A DNA stretch of 64,000 bases from Symsagittifera roscoffensis. Taxonomy: Eukaryota; Xenacoelomorpha; Acoela; Convolutidae. Both the position numbers and the translations under genes were made by a program. The first letter of the stretch is position 1. The number at the start of each line of letters is the position of its first letter. The stretch covers positions 50,713,581 to 50,777,580 of the forward strand of contig NC_087066.1 of assembly GCF_963678635.1 (NCBI RefSeq), in the 5' to 3' direction. Below, piece by piece: positions 9,768 through 22,190 of the stretch. Under the pieces are notes generated by a model, which was given only the letters and a program-made list of their open reading frames with translations, ran no database searches and had not been told where the DNA came from.

Positions 9768-12700
9768 GGAATAAATACAAGGGGTTGGTGATTTTAACTT
9801 TTGTCCAGTAACGTTTGGTGTTTTTGGGCGAATTTTAACGAGAGCTCGAGTGGTGGTACAAGGTACAGTGGTTCGAGGCAGTCTTGGGACAGGCAGTCTT
9901 GGGACAGACAGTCTTGGGACAGGCAGTCTAGGGACAGGCAGTCTTGGGACAGGCAGTCTTGGGACAGGCAGTCTTGGGACAGGCAGTCTTGGGACAGGCA
10001 GTCTTGGGACAGACAGTCTTGGGACAGACAGTCTTGGGACAGGCAGTCTTGGGACAGACAGTCTTAGGACAGGCAGTCTAGGGACAGGCAGTCTTCGGAC
10101 AGGCAGTCTTGGGACAGGCAGTCTTGGGACAGGCAGTCTTGGGACAGGCAGTCTTGGGACAGGCAGTCTTGGGACAGGCAGTCTTGGGACAGGCAGTCTT
10201 GGGACAGGCAGTCTTGGGACAGACAGTCTTGGGACAGGCAGTCTAGGGACAGGCAGTCTTCGGACAGGCAGTCTTGGGACAGGCAGTCTTGGGACAGGCA
10301 GTCTTGGGACAGGCAGTCTTGGGACAGGCAGTCTTGGGACATGCAGTCTTGGGACAGGCAGTCATGGGACAGGTAGTCTTGAGACAGGCAGTCTTGGGAC
10401 AGGCAGTCTTGGGACAGGCAGTCTTGGGACAGGCAGTCTTGGGACAGACAGTCTTGGGACAGACAGTCTTGGGACAGGCAGTCTTGGGAAAGACAGTCTT
10501 GGGACAGGCAGTCTAGGGACAGGCAGTCTTCGGACAGGCAGTCTTGGGACAGGCAGTCTTGGGACAGGCAGTCTTGGGACAGGCAGTCTTGGGACAGGCA
10601 GTCTTGAGACAGGCAGTCTTGGGACAGGCAGTCTTGGGACAGGCAGTCTTGGGACAGGCAGTCTAGGGACAGGCAGTCTTCGGACAGGCAGTCTTGGGAC
10701 AGGCAGTCTTGGGACAGGCAGTCTTGGGACAGGCAGTCTTGGGACAGGCAGTCTCGGGACAGGTAGTCTTGGGACAGGTAGTCTTGGGACAGGTAGTCTT
10801 GGGACAGGCAGTCTTGGGACAGGCAGTCTAGGGACAGGCAGTCTTGGGACAGGCAGTCTTGGGACAGGCAGTCTTGGGACAGGCAGTCTTGGGACAGGCA
10901 GTCTTGGGACAGGCAGTCTTGGGACAGGTAGTCTTGGGACAGGTAGTCTTGGGACAGGCAGTCTTGGGACAGGCAGTCTTGGGACATGCAGTCTTGGGAC
11001 AGGCAGTCTTGGGACAGGCAGTCTTGGGACAGGTAGTCTTGGGACAGGTAGTCTTGGGACAGGCAGTCTTGGGACAGGCAGTCTTGGGACATGCAGTCTT
11101 GGGACAGGCAGTCTTGGGACAGGTAGTCTTGAGACAAGCAGTCTTGGGACATGCAGTCTTGGGACAGGCAGTCTTGGGACAGGTAGTCTTGAGACAGGTA
11201 GTCTTGGGACAGGCAGTCTTGGGACAGGCAGTCTTGGGACAGGCAGTCTTGGGACAGGTAATCTTGGGACAGGCAGTCTTGGGACAGGCAGTCTTGGGAC
11301 AGGCAGTATTGGGACAGGCAGTCTTGGGACAGGCAGTCTCGGGACAGGTAGTCTTGGGACAGGCAGTCTTGGGACAGGCAGTCTTGGGACAGGCAGTCTT
11401 GGGACAGGCAGTCTTGGGACAGACAGTCTTGGGACAGACAATCTTGGGACAGGCAGTCTTGGGACAGACAGTCTTGGGACAGGCAGTCTAGGGACAGGCA
11501 GTCTTCGGACAGGCAGTCTTGGGACAGGCAGTCTTGGGACAGGCAGTCTTGGGACAGGCAGTCTTGGGACAGGCAGTCTTGAGACAGGCAGTCTTGGGAC
11601 AGGCAGTCTTGGGACAGGCAGTCTTGGGACAGGCAGTCTAGGGACAGGCAGTCTTCGGACAGGCAGTCTTGGGACAGGCAGTCTTGGGACAGGCAGTCTT
11701 GGGACAGGCAGTCTTGGGACAGGCAGTCTCGGGACAGGTAGTCTTGGGACAGGTAGTCTTGGGACAGGTAGTCTTGGGACAGGCAGTCTTGGACAGGCAG
11801 TCTAGGGATAGGCAGTCTTGGGACAGGCAGTCTTGGGACAGGCAGTCTTGGGACAGGCAGTCTTGGGACAGGCAGTCTTGGGACAGGCAGTCTTGGGACA
11901 GGTAGTCTTGGGACAGGTAGTCTTGGGACAGGCAGTCTTGGGACAGGCAGTCTTGGGACATGCAGTCTTGGGACAGGCAGTCTTGGGACAGGCAGTCTTG
12001 GGACAGGTAGTCTTGGGACAGGTAGTCTTGGGACAGGCAGTCTTGGGACAGGCAGTCTTGGGACATGCAGTCTTGGGACAGGCAGTCTTGGGACAGGTAG
12101 TCTTGAGACAAGCAGTCTTGGGACATGCAGTCTTGGGACAGGCAGTCTTGGGACAGGTAGTCTTGAGACAGGTAGTCTTGGGACAGGCAGTCTTGGGACA
12201 GGCAGTCTTGGGACAGGCAGTCTTGGGACAGGCAGTCTTGGGACAGGCAGTCTTGGGACAGGAAGTTTTGGGACAGGCAGTCTTGGGACAGGCAGTCTTG
12301 GGACAGGCAGTCTTGGGACAGGCAGTCTTGGGACAGGCAGTCTTGGGACAGGCAGTCTTGGGACAGGCAGTCTTGGGACAGGCAGTCTTGGGACAGGCAG
12401 TCTTGGGACAGGCAGTCTTGGGACAGGCAGTCTTGGGACAGGCAGTCTTGGGACAGGCAGTCTTGGGACAGGCAGTCTTGGGACAGGCAGTCTTGGGACA
12501 GGCAGTCTTGGGACAGGCAGTCTTGGGACAGGCAATCTTGGGACAGGCAGTCTTGGGACAGGCAGTCTTGGGACAGGCAGTCATGGGACAGGCAGTTTAA
12601 GACAGGCAGTCTTGGGACTGGCAGTCTTGGGACAGGCAGTCTTGGGACAGGCAGTCTTGGGACAGGCAGTCTTGGGACAGGCAGTCTTGGGACAGGCAGA

Positions 12701-13150
12701 CTTGGGACAGGCAGCCTTGGGACAGGCAGTCTTGGGACAGGCATTCTTGGGACAGGCAGTCTTGGGACAGGCAGTCTTGGGACAGGCAGTCTTGGGACTG
12801 GACCAGAAAGCCCTGGGACAGGACCAGAAAGCCTTGGGACAGGACCAGAAAGTCCTGGGACAGGACCAGAAAGTCTTAGGACAGTACATAGAAGTGTTGG
12901 GACAGTACATATAAGTGTTGGGACAGTACATAGAAGTGTTGGGACAGCACATAGAAGTGTTGGGACAGTACGAATAAGTGGTGTGACGGTACCAAAGGGT
13001 CTTAAGACAGGTCGAAGTAACTGAATCAAAAGCAATAGGACTAGTCGGAACGTTAAATCGCGATAGATCGGATTCTGTTGGGATCACGAATAAGTAAAAT
13101 TTTAATAAATTTTATAGGGAATAGGAACGGTGTTATAGGAACGTTGTTTT
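9768..13150 (+). repeat. Satellite higher-order unit 3
   Basis: The head and proximal array (about 9768-11580) closely match unit 2 (6713-8530), after which the two units diverge. A very homogeneous run of perfect 15-mers lies at about 12180-12590. The 21-mers are at about 12797-12975 and the tail runs to about 13150, with a few substitutions relative to units 1 and 2. Confidence 0.88.
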
Positions 13151-16100
13151 AGGGAATAATTACAAGGAGTTTGGTGATTTTAACTTTTGGCCAGTAAGGT
13201 TTGGTNNNNNNNNNNNNNNNNNNNNNNNNNNNNNNNNNNNNNNNNNNNNNNNNNNNNNNNNNNNNNNNNNNNNNNNNNNNNNNNNNNNNNNNNNNNNNNN
13301 NNNNNNNNNNNNNNNNNNNNNNNNNNNNNNNNNNNNNNNNNNNNNNNNNNNNNNNNNNNNNNNNNNNNNNNNNNNNNNNNNNNNNNNNNNNNNNNNNNNN
13401 NNNNNTCTTGGGACAGGCAGTCTTGGGACAGTCAGTCTTGGGACAGGCAGTCTTGGGACAGGCAGTCTTGGACAGGCAGTCTTGGGACAAGCAGTCTTGG
13501 GACAGGCAGTCTTGGGACAGGCAGTCTTGTGACAGGCAGTCTTGGGACAGGCAGCCTTGGGACAGGCATTTTTGGGACAGGCAGTCTTGGGACAGGCAAT
13601 CTTGGGACAGGCAGTCTTGGGACAGGCAGTCTTGGGACAGGCGGTCTTGGGACAGGCAGTCTTGGGACAGGCAGTCTTAGGACAGGCAGTCTTGGGACAG
13701 GCAGTCTTGGGACAGTCAGTCTTGGGACAGGAAGTCTTGGAACAGGCAGTCTTGGGACAGGCAGTCTTGGGACAGTCAGTCTTGGGACAGGCAGTCTTGG
13801 GACAGGCAGTCTTGGGACAGGCAGTCTTGGGACAAGCAGTCTTGGGACAGGCAGTCTTGGGACAGGCAGTCTTGTGACAGGCAGTCTTGGGACAGGCAGT
13901 CTTGGGACAGGCAGTCTTGGGACAAGCAGTCTTGGGACAGGCAGTCTTGGGACAGGCAGTCTTGGACAGGCAGTCTTGGGAACAGGCAGTCTTGGGACAG
14001 GCAGTCTTGGGACAGGCAGCCTTGGGACAGGCATTTTTGGGACAGGCAGTCTTGGGACAGGCAATCTTGGGACAGGCAGTCTTGGGACAGGCAGTCTTGG
14101 GACAGGCGGTCTTGGGACAGGCAGTCTTGGGACAGGCAGTCTTAGGACAGGCAGTCTTGGGACAGGCAGTCTTGGGACAGTCAGTCTTGGGACAGGCAGT
14201 CTTGGGACAGGCAGTCTTGGGACAGGCAGTCTTGGGACAGGCAGTCTTGGGACAGGCAGTCTTGGGACAGGCAGTCTTGGGACAGGCAGTCTTGGGACAG
14301 GCAGTCTTGGGACAGGCAGTCTTGGGACAGGCAGTCTTGGGACAGGAGGCAGTCTTGGGACAAGCAGTCTTGGGACAGGCAGTCTTGGGACAGGCAGTCT
14401 TGGGACAGGCAGTCTCGGGACAGGCAGTCTTGGGACAGGCAGTCTTGGGACAGGCAGTCTTGGGACAGGCAGTCTTGGGACAGACAGTCTTGGGACAGGC
14501 AGTCTTGGGACAGGCAGTCTTGGGACAGGCAGTCTTGGGACAGGCAGTCTTGGGACAGGCAGTCTTGGGACAGGCAGTCTTGGGACAAGCAGTCTTGGGA
14601 CAGGCAGTCTTGGGACAGGCAGTCTTGGGACAGGCAGTCTTGGGACAGGCAGTCTTGGGACAGGCAGTCTTGGGACAGGCGGTCTTGGGACAAGCAGTCT
14701 TGGGACAGGCAGTCTTGGGACAGGCAGTCTTGGGACAAGCAGTCTTGGGACAGGCAGTCTTGGGACAGGCAGTCTTGTGACAGGCAGTCTTGGGACAGGC
14801 AGCCTTGGGACAGGCATTTTTGGGACAGGCAGTCTTGGGACAGGCAATCTTGGGACAGGCAGTCTTGGGACAGGCAGTCTTGGGACAGGCGGTCTTGGGA
14901 CAGGCAGTCTTGGGACAGGCAGTCTTAGGACAGGCAGTCTTGGGACAGGCAGTCTTGGGACAGTCAGTCTTGGGACAGGCAGTCTTGGGACAAGCAGTCT
15001 TGGGACAGGCAGTCTTGGGACAGGCAGTCTTGGGACAAGCAGTCTTGGGACAGGCAGTCTTGGGACAGGCAGTCTTGTGACAGGCAGTCTTGGGACAGGC
15101 AGCCTTGGGACAGGCATTTTTGGGACAGGCAGTCTTGGGACAGGCAATCTTGGGACAGGCAGTCTTGGGACAGGCAGTCTTGGGACAGGCGGTCTTGGGA
15201 CAGGCAGTCTTGGGACAGGCAGTCTTAGGACAGGCAGTCTTGGGACAGGCAGTCTTGGGACAGTCAGTCTTGGGACAGGCAGTCTTGGGACAGGCAGTCT
15301 TGGGACAGGCAGTCTTGGGACAGGCAGTCTTGGGACAGGCAGTCTTGGGACAGGCAGTCTTGGGACAGGCAGTCTTGGGACAGGCAGTCTTGGGACAGGC
15401 AGTCTCGGGACAGGCAGTCTTGGGACAGGCAGTCTTGGGACAGGCAGTCTTGGGACAGGCAGTCTTGGGACAGACAGTCTTGGGACAGGCAGTCTTGGGA
15501 CAGGCAGTCTTGGGACAGGCAGTCTTGGGACAGGCAGTCTTGGGACAGGCAGTCTTGGGACAGGCAGTCTTGGGACAGGCAGTCTTGGGACAGGCAGTCT
15601 TGGGACAGGCAGTCTTGGGACAGGCAGTCTTGGGACAGGCAGTCTTGGGACAGGCAGTCTTGGGACAAGCAGTCTTGGGACAGGCAGTCTTGGGACAGGC
15701 AGTCTTGGGACAGGCAGTCTTGGGACAGGCAGTCTTGGGACAGGCAGTCTTGGGACAGGCAGTCTTGGGACAGGCGGTCTTGGGACAGGCAGTCTTGGGA
15801 CAGGCAGTCTTAGGACAGGCAGTCTTGGGACAGGCAGTCTTGGGACAGTCAGTCTTGGGACAGGCAGTCTTGGGACAGGCAGTCTTGGGACAGGCAGTCT
15901 TGGGACAAGCAGTCTTGGGACAGGCAGTCTTGGGACAGGCAGTCTTGTGACAGGCAGTCTTGGGACAGGCAGCCTTGGGACAGGCATTTTTGGGACAGGC
16001 AGTCTTGGGACAGGCAATCTTGGGACAGGCAGTCTTGGGACAGGCAGTCTTGGGACAGGCGGTCTTGGGATAGGCAGTCTTGGGACAGGCAGTCTTGGGA

Positions 16101-17140
16101 CAGGCAGTCTTGGGACAGTCAGTCTTGGGACAGGAAGTCTTGGAACAGGCAGTCTTGGGACAGGCAGTCTTGGGACAGTCAGTCTTGGGACAGGCAGTCT
16201 TGGGACAGGCAGTCTTGGGACAGGCAGTCTTGGGACAAGCAGTCTTGGGACAGGCAGTCTTGGGACAGGCAGTCTTGTGACAGGCAGTCTTGGGACAGGC
16301 AGTCTTGGGACAGGCAGTCTTGGGACAAGCAGTCTTGGGACAGGCAGTCTTGGGACAGGCAGTCTTGTGACAGGCAGTCTTGGGACAGGCAGCCTTGGGA
16401 CAGGCATTTTTGGGACAGGCAGTCTTGGGACAGGCAATCTTGGGACAGGCAGTCTTGGGACAGGCAGTCTTGGGACAGGCGGTCTTGGGACAGGCAGTCT
16501 TGGGACAGGCAGTCTTAGGACAGGCAGTCTTGGGACAGGCAGTCTTGGGACAGTCAGTCTTGGGACAGGCAGTCTTGGGACAGGCAGTCATGGGACAGGC
16601 AGTCTTGGGACAGGCAGTCTTGGGACAGGCAGTCTTGGGACAGGCAGTCTTGGGAGAGGCAGTCTTGGGACAGGCAGTCTTGGGACAGGCAGTCTCGGGA
16701 CAGGCAGTCTTGGGACAGGCAGTCTTGGGACAGGCAGTCTTGGGACAGGCAGTCTTGGGACAGGTAGTCTTGGGACAGGCAGTCTTGGGACAGGCAGTCT
16801 TGGGACAGGCAGTCTTGGGACAGGCAGTCTTGGGACAGGACCTGAAAGCCTTGGGACAGGACCAGAAAGCCTTGGGACAGGACCAGAAAGTCCTGGGACA
16901 GGACCAGAAAGTCTTAGGACAGTACATAGAAGTGTTGGGACAGTACATAGAAGTGTTGGGACAGCACATAGAAGTGTTGGGATAGTACGATGAAGTGGTG
17001 TGACGGTACCAAAGGGTCTTGAGACAGGTCGAAGTAACTGAATCAAAAGCAATAGGACTAGTCGGAACGTTAAATCGCGATAGACCGGATTCTGTTGGGA
17101 TCACGAATAAGTAAAATTTTAATAAATCTTATAGGGAATA
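13151..17140 (+). repeat. Satellite higher-order unit 4, interrupted by an assembly gap
   Basis: The head starts at 13151 and is cut by the gap; the array resumes at 13406. The array carries an internal higher-order repeat marked by the variant series GCAGCCTTGG, GCATTTTTGG, GCAATCTTGG, GCGGTCTTGG, TCTTAGGA and GTCAGTC, seen at about 13550, 14020, 14800, 15100, 15970 and 16390. The 21-mers are at about 16838-16985, and the last tail ends near 17140 at the junction with gypsy copy A. Confidence 0.88.
13206..13405. other. Assembly gap of exactly 200 N
   Basis: Exactly 200 consecutive Ns inside the satellite head of unit 4. The round length suggests a placeholder, so the true satellite length is unknown. 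Confidence 0.99.
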
Positions 17141-17251
17141 GGAACGTTGTTTTTCTTTATTATTATATTTATTACCAAAAATTTTTTTTTTCTTAGAATG
17201 GGGTTTTGTAAATAGCAATATTGTAAATAAAAATAATTGTAAATAATAATC

Positions 17252-19713
17252 ATGAGACGGAGCAGGGTACCGATAGCTGAAAAAAGAGCTACAGAGTCAA
17301 AGACAAAATATAACTCGTCGCAACAAAAAATGACATCAGCTGGCTCAAGAATAACAAAGAAGACTTTTTCAGTTAGCATGGTCAACACAAGGAGTACTAA
17401 AGAGAACAAGACGAAAGATGGCGCGGAAGGGAAACAAACGGAATCCGCCATTGAGATTGACCTAGAAACACCAGACCAGAGTGTGGAGGAGGTGGAGAAG
17501 AAGACGACGGAGTCGACACCGATGCCGAATGCAGAGGAAAAAAATCAAAAGTCAAAGGAATTCTCGCCGATAGACACTAGGGAGGACACAACGGGCAACA
17601 CGCCAGAGACAGTAAAGGATGAGTCTCAAGTAAAAAGAACGTCATTTACAGAAAGGATAGCAATGATGGTCGAGATGAAATCAAGAAACCTAGTGACGGG
17701 AGAACCGAAAGCCGAGAAAGGCAAAACAATTAGAACAGTTTCCACGATAACGACAGAGGCCAACCAAGACGAAGACCAGGTCAAACAGGGAACAACGGCC
17801 AACAATATGGCAAAAGTTGACCATGAAATAACAACTTCTCTTGAGCTGGGCGATCTGATGGCGAAGCTAGATCAGATTGACAAGAGACTAAAGCACAGCG
17901 AGGAGGATATAGAGGTGATAAAGAAAGAATTAAGATACAACAAACACGAGTACCTGGACAAGTATTTCAATCTGACAACATCAAAAAAGACATACGAGAG
18001 ATCAAGCAACGGTATGACGCAGTGAACAGCCAGTTGGGAAGTCTGGAAACGAGAATGGACACAATGAGAAGAGACCAGGCTGAGAGTTCATGTGCCATTC
18101 AGGCAAAATTAGATGCCATCTTGAGAAACTCTACATCAGAAGATAAGCCGGCAACGGATCGAACGCAAGGTAACTGAGTTGATTTCGTGGAACCACAACG
18201 GAACAAACGGCAGTCAACACCATTACCATTGCCCGGGATGCAGCGAGCACAGCACCGGGGGGGGGCTAAGACAATTATGAAAAGTGGAACCGCAAATACG
18301 ACGGGTGGTCCAGGTGATTCCACGACTTACAATAATGCGGGACCTGATGCCATGACATGGGCCAAGCACCTGGGAGATGATGAATAGAACATTGGAAGCG
18401 TTCGCCACGAGAAACACTGAATCGGGTGAGAGAGGAGGTGGCAAATCCAGGAAAACCTTCAAGAAGCCAAAAGAATTTAAGGATGACTCAGACGGATGTA
18501 TCGATACCTGGGTAGAAGTCATGAGACTACATTTGGAACAGGACAACTTGAACGACGAGAGACAAGACTGCACAGCGACACTCAGTAACTTAGAAGGCAC
18601 TTAGTAACACAGCGGACAAGATCTTCGAGATATTGTTGAATCGATTCGGGTCAGGCATGAAGGGTCACCAAGCGATGATGAGATTCGAGAAATGGAGGCA
18701 AAGGGACGATGAATCAATTGATCGGTTCCTAGATGATCTCGAGAGCTTGAGACGAAGGAGTGATCCTGAAGAGTCAACAAATAGAAGCAACTTTAGCCTT
18801 GCCTCGAAGTTCACCGATGGGGTGGAAAATGACGACTTGAGAACAATGTTAGCAACGTGTTATACACTGTCGAAAGATAGTGCACCGACTCCAGAAGAAA
18901 TGAGACAGAAGTCAAGAGAGTACATGCTAATGAAACCCAAGAAGTACTCATATTCAGATAACAGGAATATGCAGGGGGAGTCAACCACAAAGGTCGTCAT
19001 GGTACAAGCCGAGAGATGACATGGACAAACGTAGATCATGCGCAAACTGCGGGTCAGCTGATCATCCCGTGGCGGATTGCACAACATACAAACAGGGCAT
19101 GAAGAGTCTGGGATGTGCACCCGATGAGGAAGATATGAGCCAGATGGAGGAACACGAGTATTATAGTGGCTTGATCATCAAGATAGGTGCGAGATGTTTC
19201 TTCTGCAATCAAGAGGGGCACTTTAGGATGGACTGTCCTTTGTTTTGGGAGGCAGTGAAGAAACAGAGTCACCCCAAGCATAAGTTGGCCTTAGCGGCGG
19301 TGCAGAACCAGAAAAACAGACAAACCGAGTATGAAACAAAACATTCGGAAGCACCGAGTGCGGAACTGCCAACGAAGACGGTTAAAGCCGTAACGCAAGC
19401 CAACAGTGCAATAGAGGCCACGGCCAGAAACTCCCTAGAGATAAATTATGAGAAAGCGGCGGCAGACGCTATCAATAAAATCAAACAGGACTTAGCGACG
19501 AAGGAAATAGAGCAACGATTGAAACAGGAAATCGAAAAGCAGAAGTTAAATGAGACGCTAGGTTGGTCGATGCCGGTGCCAGAAGCCGTAGCAGGGTCGA
19601 AAAAGAGTGGAAATTGCAACACTCTGAAAATGGTAACGGGAAAACCGTTCGGCATAACAAAGATCGGGGCCAGGATAAGGTCAATAATCACTGTGGGCGG
19701 CCCTGAAGTATAG
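17252..19713 (+). pseudogene. gag: Gypsy-like Gag (copy A), frameshifted
   Basis: Gag is the capsid and nucleocapsid polyprotein. Segments 17252-18025, 18377-18604, 18633-19019 and 19021-19713 are successive pieces of one coding sequence separated by frameshifts or stops. The first is hydrophilic and rich in K, E and T, probably a disordered N-terminus with a coiled segment. The middle pieces look like a retrotransposon capsid (GHQAMMRFEKWRQRDDESID). Two nucleocapsid zinc knuckles fit C-x2-C-x4-H-x4-C: CANCGSADHPVADC (about 19039-19080) and CFFCNQEGHFRMDC (about 19198-19239). The last part is a charged coiled stretch that leads into the protease. Because it is broken, it is annotated as a pseudogene. 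Confidence 0.82.
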
Positions 19714-19719
19714 AGGAAC

Positions 19720-20409
19720 TTGAACGAACCAAGCGATCAGACAATAATGCACGTTGACGTGTACGCAGATTACTTGAGTGCGATAAGCCCACAGACGACG
19801 TCTAGAGCCTTGAGGGCGCTACTCACAAGAGGTGGCAGCAAGTCAGTCCGTGTTGAAAACAGATATACAGAAGCTTATGGTCCGCATGAGGTGATGCTAA
19901 ACATAGATGGGATAAACATTTATACGAAAACCATGATAACATGTGATGAAGATCTAGTGGGGCAGATCTACGTGGGCAAAGAGGAACTAAACGTGAAATC
20001 GATTGGACACTGCGCCATGCTGGAAGAAGATGCAATGCACATCGGGACGGAAGCGGACGTGTCACTACATGTGCTTGACATAAGTGGCAAGAAGACTCAG
20101 TTTCGTGGGTTACTTGATACGGGAGCGGTCTTGAGTGTTATACCAATCGAAACTTGGGAACGAATGGGTTTTGTCAAAGAGGACTTGATAGACTCAAGAA
20201 TACGGCTATCAGCTGCGAACAAAGGGGCGCTGCGGGTACTCGGCAGAACACCAATAATAGCCCTAAATCTAGGGGAACGCAACCTGTGGATAAGCTTTTT
20301 AGTGGTGGAAAACCTAGACGAGTCTGACCAGTTCATTTTAGGCACAGACTTCATCAGGAACTTCGACGTAACGATTCAATGCCATGTTCAGGATTCGAAA
20401 CCCAGATAG
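19720..20409 (+). pseudogene. Gypsy-like aspartic protease region (copy A)
   Basis: Retropepsin that would cleave Gag-Pol. The active-site motif LLDTGAVLSVIPIETW has its DTGA at 20114-20125, and the downstream VLGRTPIIALNLG and FILGTDFIRNFDV fit the flap and C-terminal ILG block. The catalytic D is present. The frame closes at 20409 and the next segment (20384-20734) overlaps in another frame, indicating a frameshift. Compare copy C, where the aspartate is lost. Confidence 0.8.
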
Positions 20410-20734
20410 GAAGTACGTAATTAAACCGGTAAATATGATAATGGCAAATGAGCATAAAGTGCCGGTGTTCTTGAGTAGAAGGGTAAGGCTGAAAGCGAAC
20501 GAAACTGCAACTGTAGGTTTACGGATGAAAAATTTTAATGAGTTAAGTCATGGTAAGCAAGTATGCATAGTTCCCAATCCAAACAGTCAAAGTGCTGCTG
20601 TTTTAGGACGATCCTTCTCGATAACCAAGAGCGGTCTCTGCGTCAGTGTCTTGTTGAATACTCTTGACATACCCATAACAATCCAGAGGGGAAGGAAGTT
20701 GGGATATGCCTTACCCGTGAAAACTCGATATTAA

Positions 20735-22190
20735 ATGACTGAAAATGTAAAAGAGAATGAAGTAATTGAATGTCCCAATCACAGGGACAAGATTTGTATC
20801 TTGAGACGATTGAATAAAATAAAAAGCTCATCAGGTCTTGTAAAGTCACTTAAGTCAGAGACAGACGATGGACTATCGAGTTGTTCAAATTTCCCAGAAA
20901 GACCAACACTAGAGGAAATGGAAATGGATAAACCAGTTTTACCTGAAATACAGTATTTAAGGGGTAAGGTAACGGATGAACAACTCGAGGCCATCAAGGA
21001 CGTACTAGAGCGGAACGAGGAAATGTTTTCGAGACATAAAGCAGACATTGGACGTTTTAATTTTTTTTGAACATGAAATAGAGCTTGAGGAGTCCGCGGT
21101 ACCGCACAGGGTGTGGGCGAGGCGTATGACCCCACACAAATCGGATGCGTGTAGGAAAGAGATAGAGACACTAGTAGAGTATGACATGATAGAACCATCC
21201 AAATCACCGTGGGCGTGTGGAGTAGTGATGGCCAAAAAGAAAGGCGACCAATTGAGGTTTTGTTGTGACTTTCGGTACCTGAACTCCGTCACGGTGAAGG
21301 ATGCCTATCCCATACCTAGGATTGATGAGAGCCTTTCGAAGTTAGGTGATGCAAAGTTTTTTACGACTGTTGATTTAGGTTCGGCCTTTTGGCAGGTCCC
21401 GTTGAGGAAGCAGGACAGGGACAAAACAGGGTTCGCCTGTGAGTTAGGGCTGTTTCAATGGAAACGGATGCCGTTTGGTCTTTGCAATCCCATGGCTACA
21501 TTTCAACGGTTGATGGCACATGCATTGATAGGTGTGACAAAGAAGTAAGGCAATCTGGTAATGTGCTACAAGGATGACATGGTAATAGCGACGCCTACAC
21601 TGGAAGATCACATCGAGCGACTGGACGAGGTGTTTGCATGCATGAAGAGGTCGGGGCTAAAGTGCAAACCATCAAAGTGCGAAATACTCAAGGATTCAAT
21701 AAAATATTTGGGGAGGATGGTGGACAGGCACGGCATCAGACCAGATCCAGATGCAGTTGAAGCTGTGCTAACTTGGAAATCGCCAAAAACGGAACACCAG
21801 TTGATGAGCTTCCTGGGTTTCGCGAACTATTACAGGGAATTCATCAAGGGTTATGCGGATAAAGTATACCCGATGCAACAATTAATAAGATACAAGGGCA
21901 AGAAGTTCACGTGGAACAACGCAGCTGAAGAATCTTTCCAGAGAATAAAGAAAGAGTTGTGCGAGGCACCAGTGTTAGGGATGCCAACGGAGATTGCCGA
22001 CGTGCTGGATACGGATGCGTCGGTAGTCGCAATTTCTGGAATTCTCCATCAAGAACAGGAATGGAACGGGAGGACAGTCTTGAGACCAATAGCATACGGG
22101 AGCAAAGTCTTGAGTGATACGGAAACGAAGTACGGGGCACCGAAAGCGGAGATGTTAGCGGTGGTTATGTGTCGCACACAATATCAAATT
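20735..22190 (+). pseudogene. pol: Gypsy-like RT and RNase H (copy A), with an internal stop and YKDD
   Basis: Pieces 20735-21070, 21048-21548 and 21561-22190 encode the Pol core. Seen: the RT fingers and palm motif (FFTTVDLGSAFWQVPLRKQD), MPFGLCNPMATFQ, then an in-frame TAA at 21547-21549 and CYKDDMVIATPT. The catalytic box is YKDD (21568-21579), where copies B and C have YVDD. Downstream are the conserved FLGFANYYREFIKGYADK and an RNase H start (VLDTDASVVAISGILHQ). A frameshift near 21070 and the TAA break the frame. The truncated end lacks the rest of RNase H and the integrase. Confidence 0.85.

Larger units (their letters stand above)
5113..17140 (+). repeat. 12-kb higher-order satellite based on the 15-mer GGCAGTCTTGGGACA
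   Basis: Hundreds of tandem copies of GGCAGTCTTGGGACA are organised into four large units. Each unit has (i) a unique-like head with GTTGGTGATTTTAACTTTTG and GGTACAAGGTACAGTGGTTCGAG; (ii) a long 15-mer array; (iii) a few 21-bp units GACCAGAAAGCCTTGGGACAG; (iv) several 21-bp units TACATAGAAGTGTTGGGACAG; (v) a unique-like tail starting TGACGGTACCAAAGGGTCTT and ending near AATAAATCTTATAGGGAA. All period lengths are multiples of 3 and the unit has no stop in most frames, so all six frames give long repetitive ORFs that are not evidence of a protein. I infer a satellite or minisatellite expansion rather than a gene. Confidence 0.95.
17252..22190 (+). mobile_element. Ty3/gypsy-like retroelement copy A (gag to RNase H, truncated)
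   Basis: Gag with two CCHC knuckles, protease, RT and RNase H follow in order on the plus strand, broken by several frameshifts and stops. Homology to copies B and C ends just after the RNase H motif near 22165, where it meets the inverted far end of copy B. No LTR was identified on either side; the left boundary is the satellite tail and the AT-rich spacer 17141-17251. Confidence 0.85.

Noticed and set aside
5230-16840. CRISPR-like array
   Set aside because: The monomers are contiguous with no unique spacers, and the genome is eukaryotic.
13187-16993. ORF crossing the N gap
   Set aside because: The translation includes unknown residues across 200 Ns, and the rest is satellite.
5119-17104. 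Very long repetitive ORFs (GSLGT, LGQAV, PRLPV, CPKTA, LSQDC frames), up to about 1300 codons
   Set aside because: The periods are 15 and 21 bases, both multiples of 3, and the units lack stops, so every frame stays open on both strands. No evidence favours one frame.
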